DNA of 64,000 nucleotides from Mycobacterium colombiense (GCF_001665835.1 NZ_LZSX01000035.1:117735-181734), one strand, 5' to 3'; positions 20,197 to 33,575 are shown, counted from the stretch's first letter. Made by a program: numbers and translations. The notes: a model not told the origin generated them from the letters alone.

Positions 20197-21488
20197 TCAG
20201 CGGGCGCGGGCGGGGCCTGCAACGCGCGGGCCAGAACCGGATCCACCAATTCCCGCTGCCACGGCCGCGCCTGTCCGGCGCGCAGGAACGTCTCGACGGC
20301 GTCGAACGGATCGGGCGCGGGCGCCCAGTCCCAGCACAGCCGTCGCACCAGGTCCGGCGAGACCAGGTTCTCGGTGGGGACGTGGACCCGCTCGGAGACC
20401 TCGGACAGCGCCGCGCGCGCGGCTTCCAGCCGGGCGGCGGCCTCCGGTTTGCGCCTGCTCCACCGCGCCGGCGGCGGCGGACCGTTCGGCGGCTCGCTGT
20501 CCTTGGGGGGGTTCTTGTTCCGCCGGGCCTCATCCAGCGCCCCCAGCCACGTCGCGGCGCTGCGCCGCTGGTTGCGCCCACCGAACACCGGCAACGCGAC
20601 GAGTTCCTCGACGGTCGTCGGGTTGGCCAGGGCCGCATCGATGATGGCCGAGTCGGGCAGGATGCGGCGCGGCGCGATGTCGCGGCGCTGCGCGATGCTG
20701 TCGCGCGTCAACCACAGTTCGCGGACCGCGGCCAGGCCCCGCTGATCGCGCACCCGGTGGATGCCCGACGTTCGCCGCCACCGGTCCCGGCGCACGGCGG
20801 CACCCGGATCTTTCGTACCCGCGTCGCGCAGGTAGTCGAATTCCTGTGCGGCCCAATCGGTTTTGCCCTGATCGGCCAGGACATCGGCGATCGCGGCGCG
20901 CAGCTCGATGAGCAGTTCCACATCCAGCGCGGCGTAGTTGAGCCATTCGCCGGGCAGGGGCCGTTTGGACCAGTCGGCCGCGCCGTGCCCCTTGGCCAGC
21001 CCGAACCCCAGCAGCCGCTCGATCATGGTCGCCAGGTTCACGCGTTCGAACCCGGCCAGCCGTCCGGCGAGTTCGGTGTCATACAGCGCCGGCGGCCGCA
21101 TACCCACCTCGGCCAGGCACGGAAGGTCCTGGTCGGCCGAGTGCAGGATCCATTCGTCGCTGCCCAGGACCTCGGCCACCGGCCGCAGGGCCTGCAGCGG
21201 GTCGGCGCCGTGGCTCACCGGATCGATCAGCACGGTGCCGGAACCGGCTCGGCGGATCTGGATCAGGTAGGCCCGGTTGGAGTAACGGAAACCCGACGCC
21301 CGCTCGGCGTCCACCGCGAACGGCCCGTGCCCGCGGTCCAGTCGCTTCGCCGCGGCCTCGATCTCGTGCACGCTGACCGAGATGGGCGGGACGCCCCCGG
21401 AGGGCTGCCGGAGCGGGGTGGGGGCGGGGTCGGTGCCTAGGTCGCCGGGCGCGCTGCTGCCCGGCCCGTCGGCCGACGGTTCGCCCAT
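20193..21488 (-). CDS. Ribonuclease D-like protein with HRDC domain (Rv2681 orthologue)
   Basis: A 431-residue protein with an N-terminal DnaQ-like 3'-5' exonuclease domain: [20 protein letters not shown] (DxE motif), [40 protein letters not shown], and [20 protein letters not shown] (YxxxD motif). An HRDC domain follows around residues 230-310, and the C-terminal third is basic. The catalytic acidic residues are present, so RNase D-type activity in RNA processing is likely. It follows the DUF3000 gene with a one-base gap. Confidence 0.88.
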   Translation of the reverse strand: MGEPSADGPGSSAPGDLGTDPAPTPLRQPSGGVPPISVSVHEIEAAAKRLDRGHGPFAVDAERASGFRYSNRAYLIQIRRAGSGTVLIDPVSHGADPLQALRPVAEVLGSDEWILHSADQDLPCLAEVGMRPPALYDTELAGRLAGFERVNLATMIERLLGFGLAKGHGAADWSKRPLPGEWLNYAALDVELLIELRAAIADVLADQGKTDWAAQEFDYLRDAGTKDPGAAVRRDRWRRTSGIHRVRDQRGLAAVRELWLTRDSIAQRRDIAPRRILPDSAIIDAALANPTTVEELVALPVFGGRNQRRSAATWLGALDEARRNKNPPKDSEPPNGPPPPARWSRRKPEAAARLEAARAALSEVSERVHVPTENLVSPDLVRRLCWDWAPAPDPFDAVETFLRAGQARPWQRELVDPVLARALQAPPAPAD

Positions 21489-21489
21489 G

Positions 21490-22071
21490 CTAGGCGCGTG
21501 ACCGCGAGCTCAGATCGGTGACTCCTGCGGGTGGTAGGCCCGCGGCGTGCTCCAATACCTCGCAGAACGCCTCGACATGCCCGCCGACCGCGGGCGACGT
21601 CGCGGTCCAGGACGCACGCAGCTCGAGCTGGTGGGCGCGCGGCGGCCCGGAGATGTCTCCGTAGCGCACCGACGTGGTGGCGGTGACGGTGCCGCCCAGG
21701 GCGACGACTTGTTCCATACGTGACTCCAGTGCCTCGACTAGCCAGCTCCACGCTACTTCGGGCAGCAGCGGGTCGACCGCCTCACTGGGGTCAAGGTCGG
21801 CCTGGATGTAGGCAACCATGCGGATGGTGCCGTCCCACGCGTCGGCCCCTTCGGGGTCGTACAGCAGGATCAATCGTCCGAAGGCGTCGCCGTCGGACCG
21901 CTCGGGAATGATGTCGGTATCGGGATGTTTGACCTCGGCGCCCAGGGCGTAACTGTGGGGAGCCAAGCGTTGCGGCGGCCGGATGGGACCCAACTCGATC
22001 TCCGACCGCACGACGACGGCGTTCATCGCCGCCACCGCCTCGCGGAATGGGGCCGGTTCGGATGAGGTCAC
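21490..22071 (-). CDS. DUF3000 family protein (Rv2680 orthologue)
   Basis: A 193-residue protein starting at GTG 22069-22071 (VTSSEPAPFREAVAAMNAVV), chosen because AGGAG lies just upstream and because DUF3000 proteins begin with FREAVAAM. The core contains YALGAEVKHPDTDIIPERSD, GRLILLYDPEGADAWDGTIR, MVAYIQADLDPSEAVDPLLP and SWLVEALESRMEQVVALGGT. The family is actinobacterial, of unknown function, and almost always adjacent to the RNase D-like gene, with which it is spaced here by a single base. Confidence 0.87.
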   Translation of the reverse strand: MTSSEPAPFREAVAAMNAVVVRSEIELGPIRPPQRLAPHSYALGAEVKHPDTDIIPERSDGDAFGRLILLYDPEGADAWDGTIRMVAYIQADLDPSEAVDPLLPEVAWSWLVEALESRMEQVVALGGTVTATTSVRYGDISGPPRAHQLELRASWTATSPAVGGHVEAFCEVLEHAAGLPPAGVTDLSSRSRA

Positions 22072-22245
22072 TTGGCGCCGCTCCTGTTCATCCCGACCGT
22101 TCTGCGTCGTCACGGCACGGGTCACAGGGATCGACGCTAGACCCACACCCCGACACGCCGCGACAGGCGCGCCGCGTTTCAAACCGGCCGCGACCAAGCC
22201 GTTACCAGGCCTCCACCAAAGCTATATGTGCAGCTCAAGCCGCAG

Positions 22246-23133
<888 letters not shown>

Positions 23134-23142
23134 TTAGGGCTG

Positions 23143-24188
23143 ATGAGTACTCGCCGCGACCTCCCCGAGTCGCCGTATCTGGCCGCCGTGAGCGGCCGCA
23201 AACCCAACCGGGTGCCGGTGTGGTTCATGAGGCAGGCCGGTCGCTCGCTGCCCGAATACCGGGCGCTGCGGGCCCAGACCGACATGCTGTCGGCCTGCTT
23301 CGACGCCGAGCTGGTCTGCGAGATCACCCTGCAGCCGGTGCGCCGCCACCACGTCGACGCGGCGATCCTGTTCTCCGACATCGTGGTGCCGTTGCTCGGG
23401 GCGGGCATCGACCTGGACATCGTCGCCGGGGTCGGGCCGGTCATCGAGTCGCCGGTGCGCACCGCCGCCGACGTGGCCGCCATCAAACCCCTTGAGCGGC
23501 AACGGGTTCAGCCGGTGTCCGACGCGGTGTCGCTGCTGGTGGCCGCGCTCGGCAACGTGCCGCTGATCGGCTTCGCGGGCGCCCCGTTCACGTTGGCGTC
23601 CTATCTGATCGAGGGCGGCCCCAGCCGCCACCACGCGCGCACCAAGGCGATGATGCTGGCCGAGCCGGACACCTGGCACGCGCTGATGGAGAAGCTGACC
23701 GACATCACCGTGGGTTTCTTGCGCGTGCAGCTGGAGGCCGGGGTGGACGCCATCCAGGTTTTCGACTCGTGGGCCGGGGCGCTGTCCCTGGCGAATTACC
23801 GCACCTACGTGCAGCCGCACAGCACCCGGGTGTTCGCCGCGCTGGCCGACTACGGCGTGCCGATGACCCACTTCGGGGTCGGCACCGCCGAACTGCTGGG
23901 CGCCATGTCCTCGGTCGGTGCGAACGTGGTGGGCGTGGATTGGCGAACCTCCCTGGCCGACGCCGCCGCCCGCGTGCAACCCGGTACGGCGTTGCAGGGC
24001 AACCTCGATCCGGTGGTGGCGCTGGCAGGCTGGCCGGTGGTGGAGCGCGCGGCACGCGCGGTCGTGGACGACGGCCGGCGCGCGATCGACGCCGGCGCCG
24101 CCGGTCACGTCTTCAACCTCGGCCACGGCGTGCTGCCCGAAACGGATCCCGGCGTGCTGACCGACCTGGTGTCGCTGGTCCACTCCCT

Positions 24189-24192
<4 letters not shown>
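23143..24192 (+). CDS. hemE: Uroporphyrinogen decarboxylase
   Basis: A 349-residue enzyme (Rv2678c orthologue) that removes four carboxyls from uroporphyrinogen III to give coproporphyrinogen III. Signature sequences are [77 protein letters not shown] and [20 protein letters not shown]. The ATG at 23143 gives [20 protein letters not shown], as in M. tuberculosis; an ATG six codons upstream (23125) is possible. Its stop overlaps the ATG of hemY by four bases (ATGA), so the heme genes form an operon. Confidence 0.95.
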
Positions 24193-27015
<2,823 letters not shown>

Positions 27016-27067
27016 ATCGCCGTCAGTGCCAGCGGTACGCGCCGAATTGTAAACGGTTGGAAGGCAA

Positions 27068-27083
27068 GTGGGCTTTTGCCCAC
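27068..27083. terminator. Bidirectional hairpin terminator
   Basis: GTGGGC-TTTT-GCCCAC forms a six-pair GC-rich stem with a four-base loop. It is flanked by AAGGCAA on the left and CTTTC on the right, between the 3' ends of the methyltransferase gene (plus strand) and msrB (minus strand). No long T-tract follows, which is common for mycobacterial terminators. Confidence 0.55.
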
Positions 27084-27158
27084 CTTTCAGCGACAACTGG
27101 GCAATCGGCATGGCCCGCCGGCGCGGGACTCCTCAGAACTTTGGGAAACGGTCCCGGG

Positions 27159-27584
27159 CTATCCGCCCGCCGGCACCAGCCGCAGCGAGACCGAGTTGAT
27201 GCAGTAGCGCTGGTCCGTCGGCGTCGGGTAGCCCTCGCCGGCGAACACGTGGCCCAGGTGGCTGTGGCAGTTCGCGCACAGCACCTCGGTGCGCGTCGTG
27301 CCCATCGAGTGGTCGGGCCGCAGGATCACCGCCTCGGACTTCGCCGGGTCGAAGAACGATGGCCAGCCGCAGTGCGACTCGAACTTCTCTGTACTGCGGA
27401 ACAATTCGGCACCGCAGGCTCGGCATTGGTACACGCCTTCGGTTTTGGTGTCGGTGTATTCACCGGTGAAGGGCCGCTCGGTGCCGGCCTGGCGCAGCAC
27501 GTGGAACTCTTCCGGGCTGAGTTTTTTGCGCCACTCGTCGTCGCTGAGTTGCACCTTGGGCTGCGACACGTCGGGGGAGGTCAT
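27159..27584 (-). CDS. msrB: Peptide methionine (R)-S-oxide reductase MsrB
   Basis: A 141-residue MsrB (Rv2674 orthologue) repairing methionine-R-sulfoxide. Conserved stretches are PFTGEYTDTKTEGVYQCRAC and FESHCGWPSFFDPAKSEAVI. Two CxxC zinc pairs are present (CRACG and CANCHSHLGHVFAGEGYP), and the catalytic Cys is in RYCINSVSLRLVPA. The start ATG gives MTSPDVSQPKVQLSDDEWRK. It is convergent with the methyltransferase gene, with a hairpin between them, and lies 68 bases downstream of aftC on the opposite side. Confidence 0.94.
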   Translation of the reverse strand: MTSPDVSQPKVQLSDDEWRKKLSPEEFHVLRQAGTERPFTGEYTDTKTEGVYQCRACGAELFRSTEKFESHCGWPSFFDPAKSEAVILRPDHSMGTTRTEVLCANCHSHLGHVFAGEGYPTPTDQRYCINSVSLRLVPAGG

Positions 27585-27652
27585 GCATCCACGCTAGCGC
27601 GCACGGCCGCGATCCGCCGCGCTCGGCCGTCAGCGCGCGATCAAAACGCGGC

Positions 27653-28996
27653 TCAGTGGACGTGAGCCGCTGCGCCCGGCTCCGCCGCGAGCGCGACCGC
27701 CTCGCGCTCGCGCTCGGCCGTCAGCCACGCCGGATCGATGCCGTCGTCCAGCCGGTTCTCGGCCCTGGCGTCGAGGTAACGGAAGAGCAGCACGGTGAAG
27801 GCGACGATCAGCAGCAGTGACCAGCCGTAGGTGATCTTGAGGTAATGCAGCCCGCGGCCGTATCTCATCGCCCGGTAGATCAGCCAGTCGTCCAGCGTCA
27901 TGAAGCCGTAGATCCCGAGCCAGGCGGGCCAGTTGCGGATCAGCGAATTCCGCAGCACCACCGTCATCAGGAACGGGAACAGCATCATCGAGTAGTAGCC
28001 CTGGGCCAGCGGGAGCACCAGCCAGGAACACAGCAGCAGCACGCCCGAGGAGCTGGTGAACCAGAACAGCGGGTCGCGGGTGCGGTAGTAGCGGTACAGC
28101 AGCCACAGCGCGCCGATCGTGATCAGGACGAACATGATTCGCATGAACACGATCAGCCAGGTGGGCAGGCCGAAGTAGACGCCGTTGCCCTCGATGGAGC
28201 TGTTGAAGTAGTCCCGGGTGCCGCCGATGTACGGCAGCGTTTTGGTGAAGAACTCTATCGGGTGGCTGACCAGCGGCCAGGCGGCGATGTTGATCACCAC
28301 GGGCACGACGAACGCGGGTATCAGCGTCCGCCATTGCCGGTTCAGCAGCGGCAGCAACAGCAGCGGGCCCAGCACGGGTTTGAGCGTGAGCGTGAGGCCG
28401 ATCGCCAGGCCAGCCCACCACTGTCGGCTGACCCTCCCGTCCAACAGCCAGCGCAGGAACAGCATCTCGGCCAATAGCACGCAGCCGTTGATGTTGGTGA
28501 ACACCAGCGTGCTGGTCACGCTCTCGGTGCAGAACATGGCCAGCAGCAGGGCGGGCGCGGCGACCGAGGACAGCGTGAATTTGAACATCCGGAGCAGCAG
28601 GTACCAGGCGATCAGGATCGCGACGGTGTTGATCAGGATGAACAGAAACCGCGACGGCGTGAAGGGCAGGTACCCGAACGGGGCCATCAGCAGGGTGCCG
28701 CCCGGCGGGTACAGGTAGTGCGGGTCGACGTAGTCGAAGTGCTCGTTGTAGATGTCCCAGCCGTGCCGGAAGTTGAGGACCGCGCGGTACACCGGTTTGA
28801 AGTCGTCGGTGATGTTGCCGTTGAGCGTGAGGATGATGCTGCGGTGCAGCACCGAGAAGATGGCCAGCGGCCACAACGCCATCCGCAGCACGGTCGTGAC
28901 GCTCGGTGCGCCGGTACGGGGGCCAAAGGCTGCCAGGGTCCGATCACGCAGGCCGGTTCGGGTCGATTCAGCTGCCGTCACCAGCGCACCGTACAC
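27653..28996 (-). CDS. aftC: Alpha-(1->3)-arabinofuranosyltransferase AftC
   Basis: A 447-residue GT-C glycosyltransferase (Rv2673 orthologue) that introduces alpha-1,3 branches into arabinogalactan and lipoarabinomannan, using decaprenyl-phosphoryl-arabinose. The catalytic acidic motif is in TLNGNITDDFKPVYRAVLNF; HGWDIYNEHFDYVDPHYLYP follows. About ten transmembrane segments include FLFILINTVAILIAWYLLL and AGLAIGLTLTLKPVLGPLLL. The GTG start at 28996 gives VYGALVTAAES as in M. tuberculosis. The C-terminus is longer and Ala/Glu-rich. Confidence 0.93.
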   Translation of the reverse strand: MYGALVTAAESTRTGLRDRTLAAFGPRTGAPSVTTVLRMALWPLAIFSVLHRSIILTLNGNITDDFKPVYRAVLNFRHGWDIYNEHFDYVDPHYLYPPGGTLLMAPFGYLPFTPSRFLFILINTVAILIAWYLLLRMFKFTLSSVAAPALLLAMFCTESVTSTLVFTNINGCVLLAEMLFLRWLLDGRVSRQWWAGLAIGLTLTLKPVLGPLLLLPLLNRQWRTLIPAFVVPVVINIAAWPLVSHPIEFFTKTLPYIGGTRDYFNSSIEGNGVYFGLPTWLIVFMRIMFVLITIGALWLLYRYYRTRDPLFWFTSSSGVLLLCSWLVLPLAQGYYSMMLFPFLMTVVLRNSLIRNWPAWLGIYGFMTLDDWLIYRAMRYGRGLHYLKITYGWSLLLIVAFTVLLFRYLDARAENRLDDGIDPAWLTAEREREAVALAAEPGAAAHVH

Positions 28997-29024
28997 CGGC
29001 GCCCGCGCGGGCCGGAAAGCAGCG

Positions 29025-30590
29025 TCAGGCCGGGCAGTAGGTGTCGGTGCTGGGCAATTTGCCGCTGCTGAGGTAGCCGATCAGCGGCGCAACGGCGCAG
29101 CCCGAGAAGATGCTGGCGCCGTGGCCGATGCCCTGCCACATCACCCGCTTGCTGGCGGCGTTGGCGTTGATGATGCTGGCCGCGGTCGCCGCGACGCCGT
29201 CGGTGCCGACGATCGGGTCGTGCTGCACACCGAGCAGCAGCACGTCGACCTTGAGGGTCTTCGGCATGGGCGGCGGCGAGCCGGTGGGCCAGTGCACGCA
29301 CTTGACCATGTTCAGTGCGGCGACGGTTCCGAAGTCAGGGTAGAGCTTGCCCCAGGCGACGACGAGTTCGCGCACCCGGTCCGGGGTGGGGCGGTTTACC
29401 GCGTCGCTGCACACGTTGACGAACTGGCCGTCGGAGTCCTGGATGGCGTTGGCGTGGTTGATCAGGTTGTTCAGCGCGTTGGTGTCGCCGGAGCGGGCGC
29501 CTGCGAGCGCGTCGGCCAGGCCGGTGGTGGCGTTGACGCGGCCGCCGGCGGGATAGCCGAGCGCGACGGTGATGGCGTTGGCCACCTGCGCCACCGACGC
29601 GCCGCCGGGGCCCTTACCGGCGCGGGCGTCTGCCAGCAGGGCGCTGACGGCACCCTTCGGGTCCGCGCCCAGCGCGCAGTTCACCGCGATGCACTGCGCG
29701 GCGAAGGCGTCGAGCGCGGCCTGCTGCCCCTTGACCTGCTGCTCGGCGGCGGCTTCGGCGTTGGTGCCCAACGCAACCGGTGAGTCGAGGATCAACCGGG
29801 CCACCTTGTCCGGCCGTGATCCGGCGTAGGCCAGCGCCACCTGCGCGCCGTTGCCGATGCCGACCAGCGCGAGGGTGGGCACGTCCCACAGGCTGCGCAA
29901 CCGCTCGATGTCGGAGGCGGCGTGCGCGTCGTCGTAGGAGGAGGCGTTGGGCCCGATCCCGACTGCGTCGCCGCAGTTGGTGGTGGCGGTGTTGGAGATC
30001 TCGGAGAGGTTGGCCACCGGGTCGTCGCCGGTCTGGAATTGCGACTGGTCGCGCATCTGCTGACGGTCGAACTTGTCGCGGCAGTCGATGGGGCTCGACA
30101 TCCCGATGCCGCGGCGATCGACGGACACGATGGGGTGGGTGGCGAGCACGTCGGCGCCGGCCCGCGACAGCCAGATCGGCAATTGCGCCGAGGACGGCAG
30201 ATCGGAGCCGGTGGTGAAGACCAGCGGCCCGGCGTCCTTGGGTGTCTTGTCGGAGCGGGCTCGCACCACGCCGATGCTCAGGGTTCCGCCCCCGCCGTTG
30301 GCCGGGTCCAGGTCGGCGTCGTAGTTCGCGCAGTCCAGCTGGACGCCGCCTGCGGCGGGGACGGCCGCGTCGGCGAAGATCTTGGAGGTGCAGTCGTGCC
30401 ACGCCAAGTCGTTCTTGGGTGCGGCGATCGGCGGTGGGCCGCTGGGCGCCGGCTTCGAGGTCGCCGCCCCCTGCGGCCGCGCACCGGAATTGGTGGCGAA
30501 GCGCGGATCGGCGGCCAGGCCCGGGACGCAGCCGGCCAGCAACGCGGTCACCGCAACCAGGATCGTGGCGCACGTGTACGGCCGACTCAT
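29025..30590 (-). CDS. Exported TAP-like alpha/beta hydrolase lipoprotein (Rv2672 orthologue)
   Basis: A 521-residue secreted hydrolase-fold protein with a lipoprotein signal: TILVAVTALLAGC gives a lipobox LAGC near residue 21. The alpha/beta-hydrolase core includes LVFTTGSDLPSSAQLPIWLS, HPIVSVDRRGIGMSSPIDCR and a TAP-like C-terminal domain with KVDVLLLGVQHDPIVGTDG and VMWQGIGHGASIFSGC. The nucleophile elbow reads LALVGIGNGAQVALAYA, with Gly where GxSxG hydrolases have Ser, so classical catalysis is doubtful. Many cysteines suggest disulfides in the envelope. Confidence 0.88.
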   Translation of the reverse strand: MSRPYTCATILVAVTALLAGCVPGLAADPRFATNSGARPQGAATSKPAPSGPPPIAAPKNDLAWHDCTSKIFADAAVPAAGGVQLDCANYDADLDPANGGGGTLSIGVVRARSDKTPKDAGPLVFTTGSDLPSSAQLPIWLSRAGADVLATHPIVSVDRRGIGMSSPIDCRDKFDRQQMRDQSQFQTGDDPVANLSEISNTATTNCGDAVGIGPNASSYDDAHAASDIERLRSLWDVPTLALVGIGNGAQVALAYAGSRPDKVARLILDSPVALGTNAEAAAEQQVKGQQAALDAFAAQCIAVNCALGADPKGAVSALLADARAGKGPGGASVAQVANAITVALGYPAGGRVNATTGLADALAGARSGDTNALNNLINHANAIQDSDGQFVNVCSDAVNRPTPDRVRELVVAWGKLYPDFGTVAALNMVKCVHWPTGSPPPMPKTLKVDVLLLGVQHDPIVGTDGVAATAASIINANAASKRVMWQGIGHGASIFSGCAVAPLIGYLSSGKLPSTDTYCPA

Positions 30591-30604
30591 GCCGACCACA
30601 GTAG

Positions 30605-31402
30605 CTAGGCCTTGACGTAGCGGGTGTAAAGGTAGCCGGCGTCGTCGGTCAGGACGTGGGCACACCGCATCCGGGTGAGCAGCTGCCCCGAGCCGGTCGC
30701 GATGCGTCGTGCCTGGCCGCCGACGAGGCAGGGCGCGATCGTCAGGCACAGCTCGTCGAGCATGTCGCGCTGCATCAGCGAGTCCAGCAGCGTCGGCCCG
30801 CCTTCGGTGAGGACGCGGCGCATGCCGCGCGCGCCGAGGGCCGCCAGCAGGGCGGCCTCGTCCACTTTTTCGGGATCGCGGCCGGAGCAGTCGAGCACCT
30901 CGCACAGGCCGCTGAGCGCGCGGCGCGTCTGCTCGGCCGCCGCCGTGCAGGTGAGCACCAGCGGCTGCACCGCCGTGCGGGTGAACACCGGCATATCCCG
31001 GTTGAGGTGGCCGGATCCGGTGACGATCGCCAGCTGCGGGACCTCGCTTTGGCCGCGGGCCTGCCGCCGCTGACGCTCGGCGGCGCCAACCTGGGCGCCC
31101 GAGTAGCCCTCGATCCGCACCGTGCCCGCGCCCACCATGATGACGTCGGCGAGCTCGCGCAGCAGGTTGAAGATGAACCGGTCGCCCGGGCCGCCCATCG
31201 CGCCGCTGCTGCCGCCCGTGGTGGCCCCGCCGTCGACGCTGGTGATGAAGTTCGCCCGCACCCACGTCCCGTCGTGTTCGGGATAGCCGTAGAGCCGGGG
31301 GAGGTCGCCGTCGTCGAGTCCGCGAACCGAGCCGAGCAGGGACAGCGGCGTCTCCGAGGTCGCGGAGGCCGCGAAACTCTCGAGGCCGCCAGAGTCGGAC
31401 AT
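30605..31402 (-). CDS. RibD C-terminal-domain reductase (Rv2671 orthologue)
   Basis: A 265-residue protein formed by the RibD C-terminal (dihydrofolate reductase-like) domain alone: WVRANFITSVDGGATTGGSS, DVIMVGAGTVRIEGYSG, VLTEGGPTLLDSLMQRDMLD and ELCLTIAPCLVGG. The deaminase domain of bifunctional RibD is absent. In M. tuberculosis, Rv2671 has been described as able to replace dihydrofolate reductase and to contribute to para-aminosalicylate resistance when over-expressed. It lies upstream of the lipoprotein gene and its ATG overlaps an upstream ATG of the divergent ATPase gene. Confidence 0.9.
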   Translation of the reverse strand: MSDSGGLESFAASATSETPLSLLGSVRGLDDGDLPRLYGYPEHDGTWVRANFITSVDGGATTGGSSGAMGGPGDRFIFNLLRELADVIMVGAGTVRIEGYSGAQVGAAERQRRQARGQSEVPQLAIVTGSGHLNRDMPVFTRTAVQPLVLTCTAAAEQTRRALSGLCEVLDCSGRDPEKVDEAALLAALGARGMRRVLTEGGPTLLDSLMQRDMLDELCLTIAPCLVGGQARRIATGSGQLLTRMRCAHVLTDDAGYLYTRYVKA

Positions 31403-31436
31403 GAGTCTGATTGCAGCACGCCGCTACAGTTCCTGC

Positions 31437-32522
31437 ATGCACGGGTCCACCTCCGCGGGCGCTTCGGGCGGCGTGGCCCACCTGGTGGATCGGCACCCGA
31501 CGGTGTCGCCGCAGCGGCTGATCGCCCAGTTACGACCGCCCCCGACCTTCGCCGACGTGAGCTTCGCGACGTACCAGCCCGATCCGGCGGAGCCGACGCA
31601 GGCCGCCGCGGTGGTGGCGTGTCAGGAGTTCTGCCGGCAGGCCGTCGAGCGTCGCGCCGGCCGGCGAAAACTGTTGGGCCGACGAGAAATTCTGCCCGGC
31701 GTCGGGCTCTACCTGGACGGAGGGTTCGGCGTCGGCAAGACGCACCTGCTGGCGTCGGCCTACTACGAGCTGCCCGGCGACGGTCCCGGCGCGTCACCGG
31801 ATGGCCCGGCGCCCAAGGCGTTCGCGACGTTCGGTGAGCTGACCCAGCTGGCCGGGGTGTTCGGCTTCGTCGAGTGCATCGAGCTGCTGGCCGATTACAC
31901 CGCGGTCTGCATCGACGAATTCGAACTCGACGACCCAGGCAACACCACGCTGATCTCGCGACTCCTATCGTCGCTGGTCGAGCGCGGCGTCTCGGTGGCC
32001 GCCACGTCCAACACGCTGCCCGAGCAGCTCGGTGAGGGCCGGTTCGCAGCACAGGATTTTCTGCGTGAGATCAACACGCTGGCAAGCATTTTCACCACCG
32101 TGCGGATCGAGGGGCCCGACTACCGGCACCGCGGGCTGCCGCCCGCGCCGCAGCCGCTGTCCGACGACGAGGTGGCCGCGCGCGCCGCGCGGGTCGACGG
32201 CGCGACGCTCGACGACTTCGACGCGCTGTGCGCGCACCTGGCCACCATGCACCCCTCGCGCTATCTGACGCTGATCGAGGGGGTGAGCGCGGTGTTCCTG
32301 ACCGGCGTGCACGGCCTCGACGATCAGAACGTCGCGCTGCGGCTGGTGGCGCTGACCGATCGGCTCTACGACGCGGGCATTCCCGTGGTGGCCTCGGGCA
32401 CCAAGCTGGACACCATCTTCAGCGAGGAGATGCTGGCCGGGGGATACCGAAAGAAGTATCTGCGGGCCACTTCCCGGCTCCTGGCGTTGACCGCGGCGGC
32501 TAATCCAGCTCGCGGATCATGA
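31437..32522 (+). CDS. AFG1/ZapE-family ATPase (Rv2670c orthologue)
   Basis: A 361-residue P-loop ATPase of the AFG1-like family, which includes bacterial ZapE, a division-associated ATPase. Walker A is LDGGFGVGKTHLLASAYY (GGFGVGKT at residues 95-102) and Walker B is YTAVCIDEFELDDPGNTTLI. Sensor regions follow: SVAATSNTLPEQLGEGRFAA and the AFG1 signature TTVRIEGPDYRHRG. The ATG at 31437 is used; an ATG at 31401 would add 12 residues and coincides with the start of the divergent RibD-like gene. The 3' end overlaps the acetyltransferase gene by 23 bases. Confidence 0.9.
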   Translation: MHGSTSAGASGGVAHLVDRHPTVSPQRLIAQLRPPPTFADVSFATYQPDPAEPTQAAAVVACQEFCRQAVERRAGRRKLLGRREILPGVGLYLDGGFGVGKTHLLASAYYELPGDGPGASPDGPAPKAFATFGELTQLAGVFGFVECIELLADYTAVCIDEFELDDPGNTTLISRLLSSLVERGVSVAATSNTLPEQLGEGRFAAQDFLREINTLASIFTTVRIEGPDYRHRGLPPAPQPLSDDEVAARAARVDGATLDDFDALCAHLATMHPSRYLTLIEGVSAVFLTGVHGLDDQNVALRLVALTDRLYDAGIPVVASGTKLDTIFSEEMLAGGYRKKYLRATSRLLALTAAANPARGS

Positions 32523-33048
32523 CATAGTCGCTCTCGATGCCGGCGCCGAGTTGAAACGTCCTGGTGCCATTGATGGTGAACCCACTCTTGAGGTAAAAGC
32601 GTTGTGCGCGCTGGTTTGCCCGGTTCACGCCCAGCCACACGCAGCGAACACCCCAGTCGGCCGCGACGGCCAGCATGCGTTGCATCAGCGCCGCCGCGGC
32701 CCCGCTCGCATGGCGGTCGGGCAGGACATAGATCTTCGACAGCTCGGCGGCCGGGCGGATTTCGACGGCCTGCTGGGCGTCGGCGTGCTCGGAGACACCG
32801 CGAACCAGCATGGCGTAACCGACAATCCGGCCGTCCTGGCGCGCGGTGACGACGGCGCGATTTGGATCGCCGAGATACTGCGCGAAGTGGGCGGCCGACA
32901 GGTTGGCGTCGATGAACGACGCGATGTTCTCCGCGGTCGCCGACGGCGGACACGCCAACGGAAAGGTTTGTGCCGCAACGGCGGCCAGCTCTGGGGCGTC
33001 ACCGGAATCCGCCGGCGCGATCTGTAACGTTCCGGTCAGAGGTTCCAC
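32500..33048 (-). CDS. GNAT-family N-acetyltransferase (Rv2669 orthologue)
   Basis: A 182-residue GNAT protein. Beta-4/alpha-3 motif A is LSKIYVLPDRHASGAAAALM, with the acetyl-CoA loop degenerate (RHASGAAAAL rather than RxxGxG/A). WGVRCVWLGVNRANQRAQRF and KSGFTINGTRTFQLG form the C-terminal part. The start is uncertain: the GTG at 33046-33048 overlaps the end of the upstream exported-protein gene by 13 bases and gives a family-like N-terminus. The substrate is unknown. Confidence 0.83.
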   Translation of the reverse strand: MEPLTGTLQIAPADSGDAPELAAVAAQTFPLACPPSATAENIASFIDANLSAAHFAQYLGDPNRAVVTARQDGRIVGYAMLVRGVSEHADAQQAVEIRPAAELSKIYVLPDRHASGAAAALMQRMLAVAADWGVRCVWLGVNRANQRAQRFYLKSGFTINGTRTFQLGAGIESDYVMIRELD

Positions 33049-33575
33049 TGCGCCAGGTGATAGCCCGTCTTCTTGTCCAGTAGGACGACGGTGGAGACGG
33101 GATCGCGGTAGGCGTCCCAATACACGCCGCCGCGCACGATCGCCCCGTTCGGGGCGTTGACGAGCACGTTGTCCAGCGCGTCGGGTGCATCGGAGGCACG
33201 CGGCTTGTAGGCGTCGGCGTTGGGGGTCACGCCGTTGAAATCCATCACGGTCGCCATGACGTACGGGTTGGGCACCCGGATCGCGCGGATGGTCACGTCG
33301 GCGCGCTCGACGGTGCTGCCCGGAAAGCCCTTGTAGGTGCCTTCGCGGGTGTAGCCGAATCCGGGCGGCGGGTCGCAGGGCCCTACGCCGCTCACCGTGA
33401 TGTCGGCGATGAACGTGCCGTTGTCCACCCGCAGCGTGTCCCCGATGTGGCCGATCGGCGCGTCCCCGGCCCACGCGCGGGGCATCGGAACCGCGCCGAC
33501 GACGACGGCGATGACGCCGGCAACGGCAACCAGAAAGGCGGACGCCACCATCGGCCAGCGGTGCATCTTCGCCAT
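33036..33575 (-). CDS. DUF1942/MPT63-like exported protein (Rv2668 orthologue)
   Basis: A 179-residue exported protein. The signal/anchor segment WPMVASAFLVAVAGVIAVVV (about residues 8-27) is followed by a beta-rich domain: GDTLRVDNGTFIADITVSGV, GYTREGTYKGFPGSTVERAD and IRVPNPYVMATVMDFNGVTP. It resembles the immunoglobulin-like DUF1942 family that includes the secreted antigen MPT63. The start ATG at 33573-33575 has a strong GAGGAGG site. The function is unknown. Confidence 0.85.
   Translation of the reverse strand: MAKMHRWPMVASAFLVAVAGVIAVVVGAVPMPRAWAGDAPIGHIGDTLRVDNGTFIADITVSGVGPCDPPPGFGYTREGTYKGFPGSTVERADVTIRAIRVPNPYVMATVMDFNGVTPNADAYKPRASDAPDALDNVLVNAPNGAIVRGGVYWDAYRDPVSTVVLLDKKTGYHLAQWNL

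Noticed and set aside
27630..28874. Alternative minus-strand frame within aftC
   Set aside because: Low-complexity Arg/Pro/Ala-rich translation; the other frame gives full-length AftC with its transmembrane helices.
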